28,521 bases of DNA from positions 1 through 28,521 of the forward strand of contig CAYRZU010000047.1 of the NCBI GenBank assembly GCA_964428895.1. Reading direction: 5' to 3'. This document shows positions 24,095 to 28,521 of this stretch, in pieces (position 1 is the stretch's first letter; the number at the start of each line of letters is the position of its first letter). The stretch is from HyVt-337 sp964428895. Lineage in GTDB: Bacteria; Planctomycetota; Phycisphaerae; SM23-33. The position numbers and the translations under genes are program-made. The notes under the pieces were generated by a model. It was not told the DNA's origin. It saw only the letters and a list, made by a program, of their open reading frames with translations, and made no database searches.

Positions 24095-24321
24095 CGCCAG
24101 CCGCTAACGCCATCTTCACCCGCCGGCCGAGTACCCCACCTTCATTTCACCGCCATTTAAGGCGCCCCGACGCAACCCTGCTTGTGATCAGTTCTTACGG
24201 GCGCAAAATGTCTCGGGCAACCTGGGGCTGCTCGTTAAGTAGCCCCCCAAAGGTGACGATGCTAGTACCTGAGGGACCTTCCGGGTCCGTGAGGGCAACG
24301 TACCAATCAGGAGAAGATAAG
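24095..24321 (+). promoter_or_regulatory. Long structured leader upstream of the major pseudopilin gene
   Basis: 227 bp without a gene. Two hairpins are visible: 24224-24246 (GGGGCTGCT with AGTAGCCCC, one G-T wobble, loop CGTTA) and 24274-24288 (GGACC with GGTCC, loop TTCCG). The latter is flanked by GTAC at 24265-24268 and GTAC at 24300-24303, which could pair and close it. No standard promoter was found; TTGTGA at 24182-24187 lacks a fair -10. The structure matches no riboswitch class I know. Confidence 0.4.
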
Positions 24322-24798
24322 ATGCGTCGAACAACTCGCAATTCTCGCGGCTTCAGTTTGTTGGAGCTGGTTATCGTCGTGGTGATTTTGGGCATTATCG
24401 CAGCCATCGCGATTCCCCGAATGAGCCGGGGTTCCGAAGGCGCCGCCGATGGCGCGCTCAAGGCCAACCTGGCCGTCCTGCGCAACGCGATCGATCTGTT
24501 CATCGCCGAGCACGATGGCAAGATTCCGGCCGCCGGCGACATCACCAACGCCCTAACCCAGTACTCGGACAAGGCGGGCACGGCGTTCTCGGCCACCAAG
24601 GACACCACCCACTACTTCGGCCCGTACGTCCGTTCGGTTCCCCCGCTGCCTGTGGGCGCCAAGAAGGGCAAGACCGGTATCGACGCCGCCGACGGCGCCG
24701 CCATCGGCTGGATCTACACCGCTGCGGACGGCTCGATCAAGGCCAACACCACCGGCTCGGAAGAAGACGCCGCCGGCACGCTCTACAGCGCTTACTAG
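24322..24798 (+). CDS. GspG-like major pseudopilin
   Basis: A 158-residue class III signal peptide protein. The prepilin peptidase site is SRG|FSLLELVIVV: Gly10|Phe11, with the conserved Glu at mature position 5 (Glu15). The N-terminal helix continues to IIAAIAIPRMSRGSEGA, and the C-terminal globular part ends AADGSIKANTTGSEEDAAG, similar to GspG-type pilins. AGGAGAAG at about 24309-24316 precedes ATG 24322; an upstream in-frame start would place 46 residues before the leader and is rejected. A separate, structured leader upstream and a strong hairpin downstream suggest it is made in larger amounts than the minor pseudopilins, as expected of the main fibre subunit. Confidence 0.9.
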   Translation: MRRTTRNSRGFSLLELVIVVVILGIIAAIAIPRMSRGSEGAADGALKANLAVLRNAIDLFIAEHDGKIPAAGDITNALTQYSDKAGTAFSATKDTTHYFGPYVRSVPPLPVGAKKGKTGIDAADGAAIGWIYTAADGSIKANTTGSEEDAAGTLYSAY

Positions 24799-24847
24799 TC
24801 CGTGCCGCCGGGCCGACTGCTGAAGGCCTGGCCTGATATGTATGCTC

Positions 24848-24886
24848 GCGCGGGCGCCGGCGTGTGACCACACCCGGCGCCCGCGC
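24848..24886 (+). terminator. Very stable hairpin between the major and minor pseudopilin genes
   Basis: A perfect 13-bp GC stem (24848-24860 with 24874-24886) is extended by GTGT/ACAC after a single bulged C and capped by a GACC loop. It is followed by TTCACTG, so there is no real T tract. It may be a partial terminator or mRNA-stabilising 3' structure for the major pseudopilin gene, allowing lower expression of the genes after it. Confidence 0.75.
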
Positions 24887-24938
24887 TTCACTGACTGGCC
24901 GCCGCACATGCACGGCAACCCATCGGAGGCAGCGCGTC

Positions 24939-25448
24939 ATGGAGATGCGCCGACAACCAGATCTCCCCCCCGCCCGCCGTGCGTTTACGCTCATTGAGTT
25001 GGTGCTCGTGATGGCGATCGTGGCCGTCCTGGCCGCCATTGCCACTCCCCGCTTCGCCGCCGCCACCACCCGCTACCGCGCCGAGGCCGCCGCCCGGAGA
25101 GTCCGAGACGACCTCGCCCGCGCCCGAACCTACGCCAAAATCACCGGCGCCAGCTACACCGTCACTTTCGATGCCGCGGCCGCGACGTACAGCTTTCCCG
25201 TGCCGCCGGCCAAGTACAACGTTCCGGCCCAACCGGGGGCGGGCCTGCCGGGCGATCCGGTCACCGTCAGCATCGGCGGCGAGCCCTACAACGCCGCGAT
25301 CACCGCCGTCGACTTCGCCAGCGCCGCGGCCGTCACTTTCAACGGCTACGGAGCGCCCAGCAGCGGCGGCACGGTAACCGTCCAAGTGGGTGACACCACC
25401 CAGACCGTCACGCTCGACGGACAGACCGGGGAGGTCACCGTTCCATGA
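24939..25448 (+). CDS. GspH-like minor pseudopilin
   Basis: A 169-residue pseudopilin. The leader ends ARRA|FTLIELVLVMAIVAVL: cleavage would be Ala15|Phe16, with Glu20 at mature position 5. The helix continues into TPRFAAATTRYRAEAAARRV and a beta-rich domain (YTVTFDAAAATYSF; TVTVQVGDTTQTVTL), the layout of GspH/FimT. Ala at position -1 instead of Gly is tolerated by the peptidase in known systems. GGAGG at 24925-24929 is 9 bases before ATG 24939. The stop overlaps the next start (ATGA). Confidence 0.85.
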   Translation: MEMRRQPDLPPARRAFTLIELVLVMAIVAVLAAIATPRFAAATTRYRAEAAARRVRDDLARARTYAKITGASYTVTFDAAAATYSFPVPPAKYNVPAQPGAGLPGDPVTVSIGGEPYNAAITAVDFASAAAVTFNGYGAPSSGGTVTVQVGDTTQTVTLDGQTGEVTVP

Positions 25449-26521
25449 GCCGCCCCCCTGTCCTGAGCCGCCGCGCCTTTACGCTGATGGAGATCACCGT
25501 CAGCCTGGCGGTGATGTCGATCCTGATCACGGGCTTGGGCTCGGCCATGTTCGTGGCGCTGAAGGTCGTGCCCACCGCCGACAATGCCGCCCTGCAGACC
25601 CTCCGCGGCGCCGACATCGCCCAGCAGATCGCCACCGACCTGCGCTACGCAACGGCCTTCCAGGCCGCCGGCGCCACCGCCCTGTCGGTAACCGTGCCCG
25701 ACCGAACCGGCGACGGCGCCCCCGATACGATTGCCTACAGTTGGTCGGCGGCCGAGGGCGACCCGGTAACCCGGAGCATCAACGGCGGCGCGGCCGTAAC
25801 GGTGCTGGACGACGTTCGCACCTTCAGCCTGGACTACGACTCGGAAACGGTCGACGAGGAACAGCCCGGCGGCGGGGAAAGCGGCCAAGTGACGCTGGGT
25901 CACCACAGCAGCCTGTTTGGGTCGGGCATGACCGTCAACGACAGCACCTGGATAGGCCAATACGTCTTGCCAAGCCTGCCCGCCAACGCCACGGGCTGGC
26001 GAATCACCAGCATCATGTTCTGGGGGATGATGGCCGGGCTCCCTGACGGGCAGATGAACGTGCAGATCCAAGGAGCGGACGCATCGAGCTTGCCGGACGG
26101 TCAAGTGCTGGCCGAACAGACCGTCGACGAGAGCGGGCTGGGCCAGTTCACCTTCTCCTCCGTCCACGTGACCTTCAGCGGCGCACCCACGCTGGCGACC
26201 GACGAGGCCATCTGTTTGGTCTTCGCCGGCGCGAGCGGCACGAACGCGGCCAACGTGTGGATCAGCCAGGACACCCTCAGCTCCTCGGGGCAGATGAAGC
26301 TCCTGGTCAGCATGGATGGCGGCCAAAGCTGGGCCCTGCCGCCCGTGCTGCCCATAGCCATGATGGTCTACGGCGTCTACACCGCCGACGACATTCCCAC
26401 CACCGTCACGCGGCAGTTCGTGCACCGGACCACGGTGCTGGTCCAGAGCGGCCCGGAGGAAGCCTCCAGCATTCGCACCAGCGTGGGGCTGCCCAACCAG
26501 CCGGAGGTCGTTGGCCCATGA
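25445..26521 (+). CDS. GspJ-like minor pseudopilin with an extra beta-sandwich domain
   Basis: A 358-residue pseudopilin, far longer than typical GspJ (about 200). The leader is LSRRA|FTLMEITVSLAVMSIL, with Glu16 at mature position 5. Residues 40-140 look like a pilin body (DIAQQIATDLRYATAF; SWSAAEGDPVTRSINGG; VLDDVRTFSLDYDSE). From about 150 to 320 a separate beta domain follows: WIGQYVLPSLPANATGWRIT, MNVQIQGADASSLPDGQVLA, FSSVHVTFSGAPTLATDEAI. The pattern 'LPDGxVLAxxTV' followed by a strand and 'Lxxxxxxxlvf' occurs in choice-of-anchor or carbohydrate-binding-like jelly rolls on surface proteins. The domain would sit at the tip of the fibre. Start and stop both overlap neighbours as ATGA. 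The J assignment rests on size and position; V or W are alternatives. Confidence 0.8.
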   Translation: MSRPPVLSRRAFTLMEITVSLAVMSILITGLGSAMFVALKVVPTADNAALQTLRGADIAQQIATDLRYATAFQAAGATALSVTVPDRTGDGAPDTIAYSWSAAEGDPVTRSINGGAAVTVLDDVRTFSLDYDSETVDEEQPGGGESGQVTLGHHSSLFGSGMTVNDSTWIGQYVLPSLPANATGWRITSIMFWGMMAGLPDGQMNVQIQGADASSLPDGQVLAEQTVDESGLGQFTFSSVHVTFSGAPTLATDEAICLVFAGASGTNAANVWISQDTLSSSGQMKLLVSMDGGQSWALPPVLPIAMMVYGVYTADDIPTTVTRQFVHRTTVLVQSGPEEASSIRTSVGLPNQPEVVGP

Positions 26522-27027
26522 CCCGTTCCCGCCGAGCCTTTACGCTAATCGAGGCGGCCGTCGCGGTGGCCATTGTGGCGATCGCGTTGGCGGCGACCAT
26601 GACGGCCATCGGCGCGTCGCGGGTAGATCAGTACCGGGCCGGGCGGCTGCGTCAGGCCCATGCGCTGGCCGAAGACCTGATGGCCGAGATCCTCCGCCAG
26701 CCTTACCAGGAATACCTGGGCACCCCCCTGGGCACCGACGGCGGCACCGAATGGTTCTCCGGCCGGTCCAATTACGATGATGTCGACGACTACAACGGCT
26801 GGGCCGGCTCGCCGCCGGAGGACGCCGCCGGTAATGAACTGACCCCCTTCAGCCGGTACACCCGCCGCGCGATGGTGGACTACTCCTCGCCGGCCAATCC
26901 GGAGCAAACCCTCCCGGTCGACATGGGCATCAAGCGCGTGGTCGTGCAGGTCGAGTTCGACGGAAACAACCTCGTCACGCTGACGGCCATCCGGGCGCGC
27001 GGGCGAGACAACCTGGAGGCCCCGTAG
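26518..27027 (+). CDS. GspI-like minor pseudopilin
   Basis: A 169-residue pseudopilin with leader SRRA|FTLIEAAVAVAIVAIALAA: cleavage Ala7|Phe8 and Glu12 at mature position 5. The helix runs into AHALAEDLMAEILRQPYQEY, which recalls the 'Axxlaxxlmaei' stretch of GspI/PilV-type proteins. The body is acidic with Tyr and Gly (SGRSNYDDVDDYNGWAGSPP) and ends with a strand VVVQVEFDGNNLVTLTAI. ATG 26518 overlaps the previous stop (ATGA); the long frame to its left is a shadow of the upstream gene. Gene order here is H, J, I, K rather than the common H, I, J, K, if the letters are right. Confidence 0.8.
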   Translation: MTRSRRAFTLIEAAVAVAIVAIALAATMTAIGASRVDQYRAGRLRQAHALAEDLMAEILRQPYQEYLGTPLGTDGGTEWFSGRSNYDDVDDYNGWAGSPPEDAAGNELTPFSRYTRRAMVDYSSPANPEQTLPVDMGIKRVVVQVEFDGNNLVTLTAIRARGRDNLEAP

Positions 27028-27032
27028 CTGCC

Positions 27033-28274
27033 ATGACGAGGGCGCGACGACAATCTCGCGGCACGATCTACGTGCCGGTCCTGGCCGCAACGATGCTAAT
27101 CGGCGTAATCGCCATCGCCGCCGCCCTGGCCACGCGCGTCCATCTGAAGCGCAGCAAAGCCGAGATGGATTGGGCCGGCGCCCAGTGGAACGCCGCCAGC
27201 GCCATCGAGGGCGGCTGCTACATGGTCGACAACTACCCCGACTGGCGCGACGGGCCGGTTATGCCGGGTAACTACACCGTCGCTTTCATCATCGGCAACG
27301 GGCAGGCGTCGGTCACGCTGGTCGACCCCGTCGACGGCGACATTGCCAACGACGACAGCCACGACGTCCTGATCGTCGGTACGGGGATGGAAGGCTCGAG
27401 CCAACACCAGACCACCGTTCGCCTCGAGGCCATCAACCAGCCGCTGGACGCGCTCAACACAGCCCTGCACGCCGGCGGCGATATCCAGGTCGCCAGCGGC
27501 GCGACCCTGACCGTACAGAACGCGGTGTTGTCGACGAATGGGAATGTCGATGTCGACGGCTTCGTGATGGGCGACATCGAGGCTGCCACCCAGACCGGTT
27601 CCGGATTTGTTTCCGGAGAGGTCACGCTGGGGGTCGACCCCAAGGACGCGCCGGGCTCGGCCGTGGTAGACGACTACGTCTCGCTGGCCACAACAATCTC
27701 GCCGGCCGGAAGCACCATCGAGAAGTTCGCGCTGGGTCCGGCGGCCAACCCCTGGGGGGCTGCCAACGCCGACGGCGTCTACTATGTCAACACCAACGGC
27801 GGCAACCTGACGATCAAGGGCTGCCGGATCTGGGGAACGCTGATCGTGCGCACCAACGGCGGCACGGTCACCATCGATCAGGCCGTCCTGATGGAGAACT
27901 TCCGATCAGACTATCCGGTCCTCATCGTGGACGGGAACCTCATCGTCAAGACCGACAACACCCAACTGGCTGAAGCCGACTGGTCGGCCAACTTCAACCC
28001 CACGGGGTGCCCCTACCAGGGAAACGACGACACCGACCAGGCGGACCCATACCCCAACGAGATCGTCGGCCTGGTTCATGTGACCGGATCATTTGAAACT
28101 CAGCAGACACCGATGATTCGCGGGGTGGTAGTCTGCGAGGGGGATGCTCTCTTCAGCGGCAGCAATACGACCATCGAAAGTGATACGTCGATCTACGAGA
28201 ATCCCCCGGAAGGCTACAGCAACTGGATCATGCAGATCGCGCCGGGCTCGTGGGCCCAGAGCATCGACTACTAG
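27033..28274 (+). CDS. GspK/PilX-like minor pseudopilin with a beta-helix-like head
   Basis: A 413-residue protein. The N-terminus SRGTIYVPVLAATMLIGVIA is a pseudopilin-like helix with Gly10 before the likely cleavage point and no Glu at mature position 5, a feature of GspK that marks the fibre tip. The next 130 residues have weak pilin character. From about 145 to 380 the sequence is a string of short beta strands with Gly, Asn and Thr turns (GGDIQVASGATLTVQNAVLS, GNLTIKGCRIWGTLIV, VLIVDGNLIVKTDN), like a right-handed beta-helix or bactofilin-type polymer domain. The SAM-like domains of normal GspK are not seen. ATG 27033 is 5 bases after the GspI-like gene; GGAGG at 27014-27018 is a distant RBS. 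Its stop overlaps the stop of the receiver gene on the other strand. Confidence 0.75.
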   Translation: MTRARRQSRGTIYVPVLAATMLIGVIAIAAALATRVHLKRSKAEMDWAGAQWNAASAIEGGCYMVDNYPDWRDGPVMPGNYTVAFIIGNGQASVTLVDPVDGDIANDDSHDVLIVGTGMEGSSQHQTTVRLEAINQPLDALNTALHAGGDIQVASGATLTVQNAVLSTNGNVDVDGFVMGDIEAATQTGSGFVSGEVTLGVDPKDAPGSAVVDDYVSLATTISPAGSTIEKFALGPAANPWGAANADGVYYVNTNGGNLTIKGCRIWGTLIVRTNGGTVTIDQAVLMENFRSDYPVLIVDGNLIVKTDNTQLAEADWSANFNPTGCPYQGNDDTDQADPYPNEIVGLVHVTGSFETQQTPMIRGVVVCEGDALFSGSNTTIESDTSIYENPPEGYSNWIMQIAPGSWAQSIDY

Positions 28275-28521
28275 TGGCGGACCCCGGCGGCGCCCAGCAC
28301 CTTCGACAGTTCCTTCATCAGCGCTTCGCGGTCCACAGGCTTTGAGAAGCACGCCTCGGCGCCGGCCTCACGGGCCTGGTCGTCGAGCTCATCGGTTAGA
28401 AAGCCGCTGACGACAATCACCGCAACGTGTTGCGTCTCAGATCGCCCCTTGATGCGGCGGCAAACCTCAAAGCCATCCATCCCCGGCATGCGAAGGTCTA
28501 CAATTACGGCGTCAGGCCGCG
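28271..28521 (-). CDS. Response regulator receiver domain, C-terminal part (5' end outside window)
   Basis: The minus-strand frame is open from the window edge and ends at TAG (28273 down to 28271). It reads RPDAVIVDLRMPGMDGFEVC: the Asp in VDLRMPG (codon 28498 down to 28496) is the phosphoacceptor. VIVVSGFLTDE has the switch Ser/Thr position and ACFSKPVD the conserved Lys. After this only a helix (EALMKELSKVLGAAGVRH) remains, so there is no C-terminal output domain; it is a single-domain receiver or the end of a hybrid kinase. The internal ATG at 28489 is not the start. The gene is convergent with the pseudopilin gene, stop codons overlapping in CTAG. It could serve the histidine kinase at 16150, but distance and strand make that speculative. 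Confidence 0.85.
   Translation of the reverse strand, partial: RPDAVIVDLRMPGMDGFEVCRRIKGRSETQHVAVIVVSGFLTDELDDQAREAGAEACFSKPVDREALMKELSKVLGAAGVRH

Noticed and set aside
1..28521. tRNA, rRNA, CRISPR arrays or intact insertion sequences
   Set aside because: Looked for by eye on both strands; none seen. A tRNAscan/Infernal run would be needed to exclude a divergent RNA gene.

Overview
The window is GC-rich chromosomal DNA that most likely comes from a planctomycete, probably of the Phycisphaerae type. The evidence is internal: four secreted proteins end in PEP-CTERM sorting tails (VPEP, a hydrophobic helix, then an Arg/Lys cluster), three of these carry dockerin-like Ca-binding loops in front of the tail, and one large surface protein opens with the LEPR-XLL-type leader FEQLEDRLLLS. 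The taxonomic call is inference; the window has no rRNA or other marker gene.

Left edge (1-797): the tail of a DNA methyltransferase/specificity protein that begins outside the window, then a 39-codon remnant of an AAA/OLD-type ATPase that stops at the start of its P-loop, then about 365 bp without a convincing gene. This looks like the worn edge of a defence island.

Secreted-protein region (798-10925, all + strand): a URO-D superfamily protein with the zinc triad of corrinoid methyltransferases; a PhoA-type alkaline phosphatase; a PEP-CTERM protein of unknown function; a LEPR-XLL/SdrD-B surface protein; a trypsin-like protease; and a GH33 sialidase with a LamG-like domain. The genes are separated by good hairpin terminators and some have recognisable promoters, so they look like single-gene units. 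Phosphatase, protease and sialidase share one kind of tail, paired dockerin-like loops followed by PEP-CTERM, and would be sorted to the cell surface by an exosortase that is not in this window.

Minus-strand region (11096-15209): a B12-binding-type radical SAM protein with an unusual CX4CX2C cluster motif, and a two-gene unit of a GT87-type membrane glycosyltransferase and a class I methyltransferase joined by an ATGA overlap. They plausibly act on cell-envelope glycans or lipids.

Right half (15416-28274, + strand): a small beta-repeat exported protein, then a long cluster for a type II secretion/type IV pilus-like machine. The order is sensor histidine kinase, STAS protein, GspE/PilB ATPase, GspF/PilC, PilM, PilN, PilO and PilP-like proteins, major pseudopilin (GspG-like), then GspH-, GspJ-, GspI- and GspK-like minor pseudopilins. 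Many neighbours overlap by 1-4 bases. No secretin or prepilin peptidase is present. The most interesting points are the histidine kinase and STAS protein placed directly in front of the assembly ATPase, a STAS site with Arg where the phosphorylated Ser normally sits, a strong hairpin between the major and minor pseudopilins, and two oversized minor pseudopilins carrying adhesin-like beta domains. The window ends inside a response-regulator receiver gene on the minus strand, tail to tail with the last pseudopilin gene.
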